A stretch of DNA of 64,000 bases, from assembly GCA_037383845.1 (NCBI GenBank), contig JARRON010000008.1:14978-78977 (forward strand), in the 5' to 3' direction. Below are positions 23,926 to 33,000 of the stretch, in pieces (the stretch's first letter is position 1; every line of letters begins with the position of its first letter). The DNA comes from JARRON01 sp037383845 (GTDB lineage: Bacteria; Pseudomonadota; Gammaproteobacteria; Steroidobacterales; XN24). A model generated the notes under the pieces. That model had not been told where the DNA came from, did not search any database, and saw only the letters and a program-made list of their open reading frames with translations. Both the position numbers and the translations under genes were made by a program.

Positions 23926-26900
23926 TTACATGTTGCGCCGATACTGCCCGCCCACCTCGTAGAGGGCGTGGCTGATCTGGCCCAGGGAACAGGTCTTCAC
24001 GGTCTCCATCAGGGACGCGAAGACGTTGCCCCCCGCCGCGGCGGTCTCCCTGAGATCCGCCAGGGCCTGCTCACCGGCCTTCTGGCGACGTTCCCGGAAC
24101 CGGCGGGTGGATTCCACCTGGTGCTCTTTTTCTTCGTCCGTGGAGCGGATCAGGGCGTCCTCGGCCACCGACGCCTCCCCGGCCTGGGACTCGGACAGGA
24201 AGGTGTTCACGCCCACGATGGGCAGGCTGCCGTCGTGTTTCTTCGCCTCGTAGTAGAGACTTTCTTCCTGGATCTTGCCCCGCTGGTACATGGAATCCAT
24301 GGCGCCCAGGACGCCGCCCCGCTCGGAGATCCGCTCGAACTCCCGGTAGACCGCCTCCTCCACCAGGTCGGTGAGGTAGTCGATGACGAAGGAGCCCTGC
24401 CAGGGATTCTGGTTCCGGTTCAGACCGAGTTCACGGTTGATGATGAGCTGGATGGCCACCGCCCGGCGGACGGACTCCTCCGTCGGGGTCGTCAGCGCCT
24501 CGTCGTAGGCGTTGGTGTGCAGGCTGTTGCAGTTGTCGAACAGCGCATAGAGGGCCTGCAGGGTGGTCCGGATGTCGTTGAACTGGATCTCCTGGGCGTG
24601 GAGGCTCCGGCCGGATGTCTGTATGTGGTACTTCAGCATCTGGCTGCGGGCCGATCCCTCGTAGAGACGTTTCATGGCCCGGGCCCAGATCCGGCGGGCC
24701 ACGCGGCCGATGACGGCGTACTCCGGATCCATGCCGTTGGAGAAGAAGAACGACAGGTTCGGCGCGAAGTCGTCGATGTTCATTCCCCGGGCCAGGTAGT
24801 ACTCGACGATGGTGAAGCCGTTGGCCAGGGTAAAGGCCAGCTGGCTGACCGGGTTGGCCCCGGCTTCGGCGATGTGGTAGCCGGAGATGGACACCGAGTA
24901 GAAATTCCGGACCCGGTGGTCGATGAAGTACTGCTGAACGTCGCCCATCATGCGCAGGGCGAATTCCGTGGAAAAAATGCACGTGTTCTGGGCCTGGTCC
25001 TCCTTGAGGATATCCGCCTGAACGGTCCCCCTCACCCTGGCCAGGGTGTCCTCGCGGATCCGGCCGTAGGTCTCGGCATCCACCACCTCGTCGCCGCTGA
25101 CGCCCAGCAGCCCAAGCCCGGAACCGTCGTGGCCCTCCGGCAGGGAGGCGCGGTAGCGGGGGCGGCTGCGCTCTTCGAAAAGCGCCTCGATTCGTTTCTC
25201 CGCCTCCGGCCAGGCGCCGGTCTCCTTCAGGTGCTTCTCGACCTGCTGGTCCACCGCCGTGTTCATGAACATGGCCAGGATCATGGGCGCCGGGCCGTTG
25301 ATGGTCATGGACACCGAGGTGTTCGGATCGCACAGGTCGAAGCCGGAATACAGCCGCTTCATGTCGTCGAGGGTGGCGATGGAGACCCCGGAGTTGCCGA
25401 TCCGCCCGTAGACGTCCGGCCGCGGGTCCGGGTCCTCGCCGTAGAGGGTCACGGAATCGAAGGCGGTGGACAGCCGCGTGGCCGCGTGCCCGGACGCCAG
25501 ATAGTGAAACCGCCGGTTGGTGCGTTCCGGCATGCCCTCCCCGGCGAACATCCGGATGGGCTCCTCCGCTTCGCGCCGGTAGGGATAGACGCCGCCGGTG
25601 TACGGATAGCCGCCGGGCAGGTTCTCCTTGAGGAGAAACTTCAGAACCTGGCCCCAGTCCTCCCAGTCGGGAGCGGCGATCTTGGGCAGGCTCAGGTGCG
25701 ACAGGGACTCGGTGTAGTTCTCACCCCGGATCTCCCGGCCCCGGACCTCGTAGGCATAGGTGTCGGCGGAAACGGATTCGCGCCGCTCGGGCCAGCGCCG
25801 CAGGAGTTCCAGGTTGTCCTGGCCCACGGCGGCGAGGGCCTCACTGTAGCGGGTTCTCAGGGCATCCAGCGCCGGCTGGCCGCTGGCCTGGGCATCTGCC
25901 GGGTAGGGCTGAAGCGCCGCCGGGCGGGCCTCGTCCAGGCCTTCCAGCGCCCGCCAGCAGGCCCAGGCGGTGCTGGCCCGCTCCGCCGCGGACTCAGCCT
26001 CCTCGTTGGCGCGGCGGCCGTTTTCCGCGATCTCCGCCAGATACCGGCTGCGACGGGGCGGGATGATGACGCCGCTGCCGGTGTCCGCCGGCAGGGGCCT
26101 GGGCGTCCAGTCCGCCGCGTCCACGCCGGTGGACTCGACGATCCGCGCGCACAGCGCCCGGAAAAGCCGGTTTACACCGGGGTCGTTGAAACGACTGGCG
26201 ATGGTGGGATACACGGGCACGTCCTCGTCGGCCACGTCGAAGGCCGCCCGGTTTCGCTTCCACTGCTTGCGCACGTCCCGGAGCGCGTCCTCCGCACCCC
26301 GTTTCTCGAACTTGTTCAGCGCCACGAGATCGGCGAAATCCAGCATGTCGATCTTCTCGAGCTGGCTGGCCGCGCCGTAGTCACTGGTCATGACGTACAT
26401 GGGGATATCCACCAGGTCCACGACCTCGGTGTCGCTCTGGCCGATCCCGGCGGTCTCCACCACCACCAGGTCGAAGCCGGTGGACTTGAGGAACGAGATG
26501 GCGTCGGCGAGGACGACGCTGGTGGCCAGGTGCCGCCGCCGGGTGGCCATCGAGCGCATGTAGATGCGCTCGTCCGACAGGGAGTTCATCCGGATCCGGT
26601 CGCCCAGGAGCGCGCCGCCGGTGCGCCGGCGGCTGGGATCCACGGCCAGGACCGCAATGCGGCGCTCCGGGAAGGACCTGAGAAACCGGTTCAGCAGCTC
26701 GTCGGTGAGACTGGACTTGCCGGCACCGCCGGTGCCCGTGATGCCCACCACCGGCACCGTGCGCTCCGTGGGCTCCCAGTGTCCGCGCAGTTCCGCCAGC
26801 CGCCTGGAATCATCGCCGGCGGCTTCGAGCAGGCTCAGGGTTCGCCCGATGCGCAGGCTGTCGCCGGGGCCTTCGGCGCCCGGGGCCAGCGCGGGACGAT

Positions 26901-27357
26901 GCGTGTCCCGGACGCGGGCGAGCACATCCTCGATCATCCCCTTGAGCCCCATCTTCATTCCGTCCTCGGGGCCGTAGACCTTCTCCACGCCGTAGGCTTC
27001 CAGCTCGCGGCGCTCAGACGGCGCGATGGTGCCCCCGCCGCCGACCACGACCCGGATGTGCTCGGCGCCATGCTCTTTCAGCATGTCAACCATGTAGCGG
27101 AAATACTCGTTGTGCCCGCCCTGGTAGGAAGACACGGCGATACCGTCGGCGTCCTCCTGGAGCGCCGCCCGGACGATATCGCCCACGCTCCGGTTGTGGC
27201 CGAGATGCACCACCTCCGCCCCCTGGGACTGCAGGAGGCGCCGGATGATATTGATCGCTGCGTCGTGACCGTCGAACAGGGACGCGGCCGTCACGAAGCG
27301 CAGCGGCCTGGGCGCTGCATCCGGTCGCGGATGGATCTGCCTTGCAGCGGTACTCAT
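23926..27357 (-). CDS. icmF: fused isobutyryl-CoA mutase (IcmF)
   Basis: 1143 residues from the ATG at 27357; an open frame to 27801 is not coding. Domain order is that of IcmF: a B12-binding domain at the N-terminus (FDGHDAAINI, His31 as cobalt ligand, and VVVGGGGTIAPSE), a MeaB-like G-protein chaperone with Walker A GTGGAGKSS (208-216) and base-recognition motif NKFEK, and a C-terminal mutase barrel (RIGNSGVSIATLDDMKRLYS, TINGPAPMILAMFMNT). It interconverts isobutyryl-CoA and n-butyryl-CoA with adenosylcobalamin; some IcmF also act on isovaleryl-CoA/pivalyl-CoA. It is divergent from leucine dehydrogenase, so it probably handles valine-derived isobutyryl-CoA in the same catabolic programme. 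Length is normal for IcmF. Confidence 0.93.
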   Translation of the reverse strand: MSTAARQIHPRPDAAPRPLRFVTAASLFDGHDAAINIIRRLLQSQGAEVVHLGHNRSVGDIVRAALQEDADGIAVSSYQGGHNEYFRYMVDMLKEHGAEHIRVVVGGGGTIAPSERRELEAYGVEKVYGPEDGMKMGLKGMIEDVLARVRDTHRPALAPGAEGPGDSLRIGRTLSLLEAAGDDSRRLAELRGHWEPTERTVPVVGITGTGGAGKSSLTDELLNRFLRSFPERRIAVLAVDPSRRRTGGALLGDRIRMNSLSDERIYMRSMATRRRHLATSVVLADAISFLKSTGFDLVVVETAGIGQSDTEVVDLVDIPMYVMTSDYGAASQLEKIDMLDFADLVALNKFEKRGAEDALRDVRKQWKRNRAAFDVADEDVPVYPTIASRFNDPGVNRLFRALCARIVESTGVDAADWTPRPLPADTGSGVIIPPRRSRYLAEIAENGRRANEEAESAAERASTAWACWRALEGLDEARPAALQPYPADAQASGQPALDALRTRYSEALAAVGQDNLELLRRWPERRESVSADTYAYEVRGREIRGENYTESLSHLSLPKIAAPDWEDWGQVLKFLLKENLPGGYPYTGGVYPYRREAEEPIRMFAGEGMPERTNRRFHYLASGHAATRLSTAFDSVTLYGEDPDPRPDVYGRIGNSGVSIATLDDMKRLYSGFDLCDPNTSVSMTINGPAPMILAMFMNTAVDQQVEKHLKETGAWPEAEKRIEALFEERSRPRYRASLPEGHDGSGLGLLGVSGDEVVDAETYGRIREDTLARVRGTVQADILKEDQAQNTCIFSTEFALRMMGDVQQYFIDHRVRNFYSVSISGYHIAEAGANPVSQLAFTLANGFTIVEYYLARGMNIDDFAPNLSFFFSNGMDPEYAVIGRVARRIWARAMKRLYEGSARSQMLKYHIQTSGRSLHAQEIQFNDIRTTLQALYALFDNCNSLHTNAYDEALTTPTEESVRRAVAIQLIINRELGLNRNQNPWQGSFVIDYLTDLVEEAVYREFERISERGGVLGAMDSMYQRGKIQEESLYYEAKKHDGSLPIVGVNTFLSESQAGEASVAEDALIRSTDEEKEHQVESTRRFRERRQKAGEQALADLRETAAAGGNVFASLMETVKTCSLGQISHALYEVGGQYRRNM

Positions 27358-27697
27358 GAGGTTTCTTTCCGGAACGGGCCGGCATGCGGACCCGGCGATT
27401 GAGCCAGCGAAGAGTATAACGGCAGCCACGCCGCGGTCGCCGGCAATGCTGCATCGCCGCACATTTTGCTGCGCCTGCAGGCTTTGTCCCGCAAGGCTAT
27501 AATTCGCGCGCCTTGAACGGCGCGGCCCCGGACCCGTGGAGCGACCCGGTCGCTTCACGCCGCTTCCGGCCCGGCGTCCAACGTCAACGGTATTCAACGC
27601 GCGGGCGCCGTCCGGCTCCGGACCGGCCTGCCGCCCGCGCATTCGCAAGTCACCGACGGCCCGAACTCTGACCGGGCCGTCCGCCAGGAGACCGTCA
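27358..27697. other. divergent regulatory region between icmF and leucine dehydrogenase
   Basis: This 340-base region separates the divergent icmF and leucine dehydrogenase genes. It holds one strong -10 element on the plus strand (27498-27503). The rest of the leucine dehydrogenase leader is GC-rich, without an obvious gene. I see no clear operator palindrome or riboswitch; in particular no cobalamin box was recognised before icmF. Confidence 0.5.
27498..27503 (+). promoter_or_regulatory. candidate -10 (TATAAT) for the leucine-catabolism operon
   Basis: A perfect TATAAT in an otherwise GC-rich context, facing leucine dehydrogenase and leaving a leader of about 190 bases. The -35 region at 27475-27480 (CTGCAG) is a weak match, so an activator may be involved. 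Confidence 0.5.
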
Positions 27698-28819
27698 ATG
27701 AAGCTTTTCGAGCAGCTGGAGACCATGGGCCACGAACAGGTGGTCTTCTTCCAGCACCAGGACAGCGGCCTCAAGGCCATCGTCGCCCTGCACAACACCA
27801 CGCTCGGGCCCGCCCTCGGCGGTCTGCGGATGTGGCCCTACGCCAGCGATGACGACGCCCTGAAGGACGTGCTGCGGCTGTCGAAAGGCATGACCTACAA
27901 GGCGGCGGTGTCCGGCCTGAATCTCGGCGGCGGCAAGGCCGTGCTCATCGGCGACCCGGAGAAACACAAGAGCGAGGGCCTGTTCCGGGCCCTGGGGCGC
28001 TTCATCGGCTCCCTGGGCGGTCGCTACATCACGGCCGAGGACGTGGGCACCACCGTCGAAGACATGGACTACATCTACCAGGAGACCGACCGGGTGGTGG
28101 GTGTGCACCGGGTCCACGGCGGCAGTGGCGACCCCTCCCCCTTCACCGCGTTCGGCACGCTGCAGGGCATCAAGGCCTGCCTGATGAAGAAGTACGGCCA
28201 CGATGACCCGGGCAAGGTGAGCTTCGCCGTGCAGGGGGTTGGCAGCGTGGGTTACTACCTGACCAAGTTCCTCAGCGAAGCCGGCGCCAAGGTGTTCATC
28301 TGCGACATCAACGCCACCCGCGTGGAGCATGTCGTGGACGAGTTTGGCGCGGAAGCGGTCCCCATGGACCAGATCTACGACGTGGACGCCAACGTGTTCT
28401 CCCCCTGCGCCCTGGGCGGGGTCATCAACGAGGAGACTATCCAGCGCCTGAAGTGCGACATCGTGGCGGGCTCGTCCAACAACCAGCTGGAGTCCAGCGA
28501 GTGGGGCACAGCCCTGGAGGAGCGGGACATCCTCTACGCGCCGGACTACGCCATCAACGCCGGCGGACTGATGAACGTCGCCATCGAGCTACAGGGCTAC
28601 GACCGCGACCGCGCCTATCGCACGGTCAGCAAGATCCGGGACATCATTTCCAACATCTTCGTGCTGGCCGAGCGAGACGGCATTCCGACCTGGAAGGCTG
28701 CCGACCGGCTGGCGGAAGAGCGGATCGCCATGATCTCGAAGGTGAAAATGCCCTACTCCAAGCGTTTCAAGGACAGGCTTTCCGGGCGACGCCCCCACAC
28801 CACCGCAGCCAACAGCTGA
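27698..28819 (+). CDS. leucine dehydrogenase (Glu/Leu/Phe/Val dehydrogenase family)
   Basis: 373 residues from the ATG at 27698, eight bases after AGGAG. The catalytic lysines Lys68 (KGMTYKAAVSG) and Lys80 (NLGGGKAVL) are where they lie in Bacillus leucine dehydrogenases. The NAD-binding Rossmann motif GVGSVGYYL follows in the second domain, and the length fits. It deaminates leucine, valine and isoleucine to their 2-oxo acids with NAD+, feeding the acyl-CoA pathway encoded downstream. Isovaleryl-CoA dehydrogenase starts five bases after its stop, so the two are one transcription unit. Valine or phenylalanine preference cannot be excluded. Confidence 0.92.
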   Translation: MKLFEQLETMGHEQVVFFQHQDSGLKAIVALHNTTLGPALGGLRMWPYASDDDALKDVLRLSKGMTYKAAVSGLNLGGGKAVLIGDPEKHKSEGLFRALGRFIGSLGGRYITAEDVGTTVEDMDYIYQETDRVVGVHRVHGGSGDPSPFTAFGTLQGIKACLMKKYGHDDPGKVSFAVQGVGSVGYYLTKFLSEAGAKVFICDINATRVEHVVDEFGAEAVPMDQIYDVDANVFSPCALGGVINEETIQRLKCDIVAGSSNNQLESSEWGTALEERDILYAPDYAINAGGLMNVAIELQGYDRDRAYRTVSKIRDIISNIFVLAERDGIPTWKAADRLAEERIAMISKVKMPYSKRFKDRLSGRRPHTTAANS

Positions 28820-28823
28820 TCCC

Positions 28824-29996
28824 ATGAGCGTTTTCAATACAGGACTGGGGGAGGACCTGGACCTCCTCAGGGATTCTGTCCGCCGCTTCGCCGAAGACGT
28901 CATCGCGCCCCGGGCGGCGGAGATCGACTCAGCCAACGCGTTCCCGCAGGAGCTGTGGCCCCAGCTGGGTGAAATGGGCCTGCTCGGGCTGACCGTGGAC
29001 GAGGCCTGGGGCGGATCGGGCATGAGCTACCTGGCCCACTGCGTGGCCATGGAGGAAATCTCCCGGGCGTCCGCGTCGGTGGGCCTGTCCTACGGCGCCC
29101 ACAGCAATCTCTGCGTCAACAACATCGCCGTTAACGGCAGCCAGGCCCAGAAGGACAAGTTCCTCCCGAAGCTGTGCTCCGGCGAGTGGGTCGGTGCCCT
29201 GGCCATGTCCGAGCCCGGGGCCGGGTCGGACGTAGTGGGCTCCATGACCTGCCGGGCCGAGAAACGTGGCGACGTCTGGGTGGCCAACGGCTCCAAGATG
29301 TGGATCACGAACGGTCCCGAGGCCTCCGTGGTGCTGGTGTACATGCGCACCGCGCCGCCCGAAGCGGGCTCGAACAGCATCACCGCCTTCCTGGTGGAGA
29401 AGGACATGCCGGGGTTCTCCAGCGCCCAGAAGCTGGACAAGCTCGGCATGCGCGGTTCCAACACCTCAGAGCTCGTCTTCGACAACTGCGAAATCCCGGA
29501 GGAAAACGTCCTCGGCGAGGTCAACGAGGGCGTCTACATCCTGATGAAGGGGCTGGACTCCGAGCGGCTGGTGCTGTCCGGCGGCCCCATCGGGATCATG
29601 CAGGCCTGCATGGACGCCGTCCTTCCCTACGTCCACGAGCGCAGGCAGTTCGGCAAGCCCATCGGCAGCTTCGGCATCATGCAGGCCAAGCTGGCGGACA
29701 TGTACACGGCGCTGCAATCCGCCCGCGCCTTCACCTACCGCGTGGCGGGCCAGTTCGACCGGGGCGAGCCCACTCGCCAGGACGCCGCGGCCTGCCTGCT
29801 GCTGGCTTCCAGCTCGGCGGTCCAGGTCGCCCTCGAGGCGGTGCAGTGCCTCGGCGGCAACGGCTACATCAACGAATATCCCACCGGGCGCCTGCTGCGG
29901 GACGCGAAGCTCTACGAGATCGGCGCCGGCACCAGCGAAATTCGCCGCATGCTCATCGGCCGGGAGCTTTTCAACGCGACGGCCCCGGCAGACTAG
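28824..29996 (+). CDS. ivd: isovaleryl-CoA dehydrogenase
   Basis: 390 residues of the acyl-CoA dehydrogenase fold. The catalytic glutamate is Glu247 in GLDSERLVLSGG, the helix-G position specific to isovaleryl-CoA dehydrogenases rather than the C-terminal position of short- and medium-chain enzymes. The FAD-contact segments ALAMSEPGAGSD and WITNG and the C-terminal YEIGAGTSEIRRMLIGRE are present. It oxidises isovaleryl-CoA to 3-methylcrotonyl-CoA and passes electrons to ETF, encoded about 13 kb downstream. It is the second gene of the leucine operon (liuA position). Confidence 0.94.
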   Translation: MSVFNTGLGEDLDLLRDSVRRFAEDVIAPRAAEIDSANAFPQELWPQLGEMGLLGLTVDEAWGGSGMSYLAHCVAMEEISRASASVGLSYGAHSNLCVNNIAVNGSQAQKDKFLPKLCSGEWVGALAMSEPGAGSDVVGSMTCRAEKRGDVWVANGSKMWITNGPEASVVLVYMRTAPPEAGSNSITAFLVEKDMPGFSSAQKLDKLGMRGSNTSELVFDNCEIPEENVLGEVNEGVYILMKGLDSERLVLSGGPIGIMQACMDAVLPYVHERRQFGKPIGSFGIMQAKLADMYTALQSARAFTYRVAGQFDRGEPTRQDAAACLLLASSSAVQVALEAVQCLGGNGYINEYPTGRLLRDAKLYEIGAGTSEIRRMLIGRELFNATAPAD

Positions 29997-30039
29997 CGGC
30001 CCGCACCAGCGGCAGGCCCACCAGGAGAGGTTCACAGCC

Positions 30040-31218
30040 ATGAGCAACAACGACATTGTCATCGTCGCCGCCCGCCGGACACCTATCGGCGCCTTCCAGG
30101 GCGGCCTGGCGCCGTTATCCGCGCCCCGGCTCGGCGCCGCGGCCATCCGGGCGGCCCTCGAGGACGCCGGCGTCGCCCCGGCGGACGTCTCCGAGCTCAT
30201 CTTTGGCTGCGTGCTCCCGGCGGGCATCGGACAGGCTCCGGCCCGCCAGGCGTCCCTGGCCGCCGGCATTCCCGAGTCCGTGGGCTGCAGCACCCTGAAC
30301 AAGGTTTGCGGCTCGGGGATGAAAGCCGTGATGATCGGCCACGACACGCTGGCGGCGGGCTCGGCGTCGGTGGTGGTCGCCGGCGGCATGGAGTCCATGA
30401 CCAACGCCCCCTACCTGCTGCCCAAGGCCCGGCAGGGCTACCGGATGGGCCATCAGGAAGTCCTGGACCATATGTTCTACGACGGGCTCCAGAATCCCTA
30501 TGACGGCCAGATGATGGGCCACTTCGCCGAGGAGACGGCCGCGAAGTACGGATTCTCCCGGGAAGCCCAGGACAAGTTCGCCATCGAGAGCGTCACCCGG
30601 GCCGTGCGCGCCTCGGAGGCCGCATTCGACGCCGAGGTCGTGCCCGTCACCGTCAAGACGCGAAAGGGCGAGAGCGAGGTGGGCAGGGACGAAGAACCCT
30701 TCCGCTGCGACATCGACCGGATCCCGTCGATGCGCCCGGCCTTTCGCAAAGACGGCACGGTCACGGCCGCGTCCTCGTCCTCCATCTCCGACGGTGCTGC
30801 GGCCCTGGTGCTGATGACGGCCGCCGAGGCAGAAAGCCGGAACCTGACCGCGCTGGCGCGCATCGTCGGCCACGGCGGCTTCGCCCAGGCCCCGGAGTGG
30901 TTCACCACCGCGCCGGTGGCGGCGATCGCGAACCTCCTGGAGCGGGTCGGCTGGAGCACCGACGAAGTGGATCTTTACGAGATCAACGAGGCCTTCGCGG
31001 TCGTCACCATGGCCGCCATCCATGACCTGAAGCTCGATCCGGAGAAGGTCAACGTCAACGGCGGCGCCTGCGCCCTCGGCCACCCCATCGGCGCCACCGG
31101 CGCCCGCATCCTCGTGACCCTGGTCCACGCCCTCAGGGCCCGGGGCCTGAAGCGGGGCATCGCCTCCCTTTGCATCGGCGGCGGCGAAGCCACCGCCGTC
31201 GCCGTGGAAGCGCTGTAG
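30040..31218 (+). CDS. acetyl-CoA C-acyltransferase (thiolase)
   Basis: 392 residues, full-length biosynthetic/degradative thiolase. The nucleophile is Cys90 in TLNKVCGSGMKAV; the histidine motif GGACALGHPIGATGAR and the C-terminal cysteine in LCIGGGEA complete the active site. It cleaves acetoacetyl-CoA or 2-methylacetoacetyl-CoA with CoA. In this operon it is the final step for leucine (with acetoacetyl-CoA synthetase) and for isoleucine. AGGAGAGG precedes the ATG. Confidence 0.93.
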   Translation: MSNNDIVIVAARRTPIGAFQGGLAPLSAPRLGAAAIRAALEDAGVAPADVSELIFGCVLPAGIGQAPARQASLAAGIPESVGCSTLNKVCGSGMKAVMIGHDTLAAGSASVVVAGGMESMTNAPYLLPKARQGYRMGHQEVLDHMFYDGLQNPYDGQMMGHFAEETAAKYGFSREAQDKFAIESVTRAVRASEAAFDAEVVPVTVKTRKGESEVGRDEEPFRCDIDRIPSMRPAFRKDGTVTAASSSSISDGAAALVLMTAAEAESRNLTALARIVGHGGFAQAPEWFTTAPVAAIANLLERVGWSTDEVDLYEINEAFAVVTMAAIHDLKLDPEKVNVNGGACALGHPIGATGARILVTLVHALRARGLKRGIASLCIGGGEATAVAVEAL

Positions 31219-31245
31219 AACACCCGGACCGCCGGAGACAGGTCA

Positions 31246-32856
31246 GTGCCCGCGCTCAAGTCCAGAATCGACGCCAGCAGCGAGGAGTTCCGCGACAACC
31301 GGGCTCACATGGAGTCCCTCGTGGCGGACCTCAAAGCGCGGCTCGAGGAAGCCGCCCAGGGCGGCGGCGAGCGGGCCCGGGCCCGGCACACGGAACGGGA
31401 CAAGCTGCTGCCCCGGGACCGCATTGACGCCCTGCTGGACCCCGGCAGCCCGTTCCTGGAGCTCTCGCCCCTGGCGGCCCACGGGCTCTACGACGGCCAG
31501 GCCCCCTGCGCCGGCATCGTCACCGGCGTCGGCAGAGTCAGCGGCCGGGAAGTGGTGGTGGTGGCCAACGATGCCACGGTCAAGGGCGGAACCTATTTCC
31601 CCCTGACCGTGAAGAAACACCTGCGCGCCCAGGAAGTGGCACTCGAGAACCATCTCCCCTGCATCTACCTGGTGGACTCCGGAGGCGCGTTCCTGCCGCT
31701 GCAGGACGAGGTGTTCCCGGACAAGGAGCACTTCGGGCGGATCTTCTACAACCAGGCCCGGCTGTCCGCGGCGAACATTCCCCAGATCGCCGTGGTGATG
31801 GGTTCCTGCACCGCCGGCGGGGCCTATGTCCCGGCCATGTGCGACGAGGCCATCATCGTGAAGAACCAGGGCACCATCTTCCTGGGTGGCCCGCCGCTGG
31901 TAAAGGCGGCCACGGGAGAAGAGGTCGACGCCGAGAGCCTGGGCGGCGGCGAGGTCCACAGCCGGACGTCCGGGGTCACGGACCACCTGGCCAACAACGA
32001 TGCCCACGCCCTTGCCATCGCCCGGGACATCGTGGATGCCCTGAACCGCACCAAGTACGGCCCGCCGGACCTGCGCACGCCCCGCGAGCCCCTGTACCCG
32101 CCGGAAGAGCTTTACGGGATCGTCCCGCCGGACACGCGCTATCCCTACGAGGTCCGGGAGATCATTGCCCGGATCGCGGACGGATCCGAGTTCACGGAGT
32201 TCAAGCCGCTCTACGGCAAGACCCTGGTCTGTGGTTTCGCCCGCATCCACGGCTACCCGGTCGGCGTGCTGGCCAACAACGGGATCCTGTTTTCCGAGTC
32301 CGCGCTCAAGGGCGCCCATTTCATCCAGCTGTGCAACCGGCGCGGCATCCCGCTGCTGTTCCTGCAGAACATCACGGGCTTCATGGTCGGCAAGAAGTAC
32401 GAGAACGCGGGCATCGCCAAGGACGGCGCCAAGATGGTGAATGCCGTGGCCACGTCCACCGTGCCGAAGTTCACGGTGATCATCGGCGGCTCCTTCGGCG
32501 CCGGCAACTACGCCATGTGCGGGCGGTCTTACGGGGCCCGGTTCCTGTGGACCTGGCCCAACGCGAGAATCTCGGTCATGGGCGGCGAGCAGGCCGCGAG
32601 CGTGCTGGCCACCGTCAAGAAAGACGGAATGGAGGCCCGCGGCAAGACCTGGCCGGAAGCCGAGGAAGAAGCCTTCAGGGAGGACATCCGGCGCCGGTAC
32701 GAGGTCCAGGGCCACCCCTACTACGCGACCGCGCGCCTCTGGGACGACGGCGTCATAGACCCGGCGGACACCCGCCGCGTTCTGGCGCTGGCGCTGTCGG
32801 CGGCCTGCAATGCGCCGCCGCAGCGGGAAGGACCCTACGGAGTTTTTCGGATGTAG
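31246..32856 (+). CDS. methylcrotonyl-CoA carboxylase beta subunit
   Basis: 536 residues from a GTG at 31246 following GGAGACAGG. It has both carboxyltransferase halves: the acyl-CoA-binding N-half (VVMGSCTAGGAYVPAMCDE, oxyanion glycine pairs) and the C-half (IIGGSFGAGNYAMCGRSYGA). The segment ITGFMVGKKYE is typical of methylcrotonyl- and geranyl-CoA carboxylases rather than propionyl-CoA carboxylase. With the biotinylated alpha subunit downstream it carboxylates 3-methylcrotonyl-CoA to 3-methylglutaconyl-CoA. It lies between thiolase and the hydratase of the same pathway. Confidence 0.93.
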   Translation: MPALKSRIDASSEEFRDNRAHMESLVADLKARLEEAAQGGGERARARHTERDKLLPRDRIDALLDPGSPFLELSPLAAHGLYDGQAPCAGIVTGVGRVSGREVVVVANDATVKGGTYFPLTVKKHLRAQEVALENHLPCIYLVDSGGAFLPLQDEVFPDKEHFGRIFYNQARLSAANIPQIAVVMGSCTAGGAYVPAMCDEAIIVKNQGTIFLGGPPLVKAATGEEVDAESLGGGEVHSRTSGVTDHLANNDAHALAIARDIVDALNRTKYGPPDLRTPREPLYPPEELYGIVPPDTRYPYEVREIIARIADGSEFTEFKPLYGKTLVCGFARIHGYPVGVLANNGILFSESALKGAHFIQLCNRRGIPLLFLQNITGFMVGKKYENAGIAKDGAKMVNAVATSTVPKFTVIIGGSFGAGNYAMCGRSYGARFLWTWPNARISVMGGEQAASVLATVKKDGMEARGKTWPEAEEEAFREDIRRRYEVQGHPYYATARLWDDGVIDPADTRRVLALALSAACNAPPQREGPYGVFRM

Positions 32857-33000
32857 ACCGGCGCCGAAACGCCGCGAAGGGTCTACATTAGGTGTACGCA
32901 GGCGGGCGACGTGACGCTCGCCACCGGGCCGGCGCGGTCTCCGCGGAGCCCGAAGGAAATTCAGCCGATGCGCCCACAGGCGCCCAAGCAGAGCAGAAAA

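Noticed and set aside
23851..27402. Open frame of 1183 codons on the plus strand
   Set aside because: It lies exactly antisense to icmF and is a product of high GC codon bias; its translation has no domain pattern, whereas the minus strand gives a complete IcmF.
27358..27697. Cobalamin riboswitch for the B12-dependent icmF
   Set aside because: No B12-box-like segment or the expected long structured leader was recognised on the minus strand.
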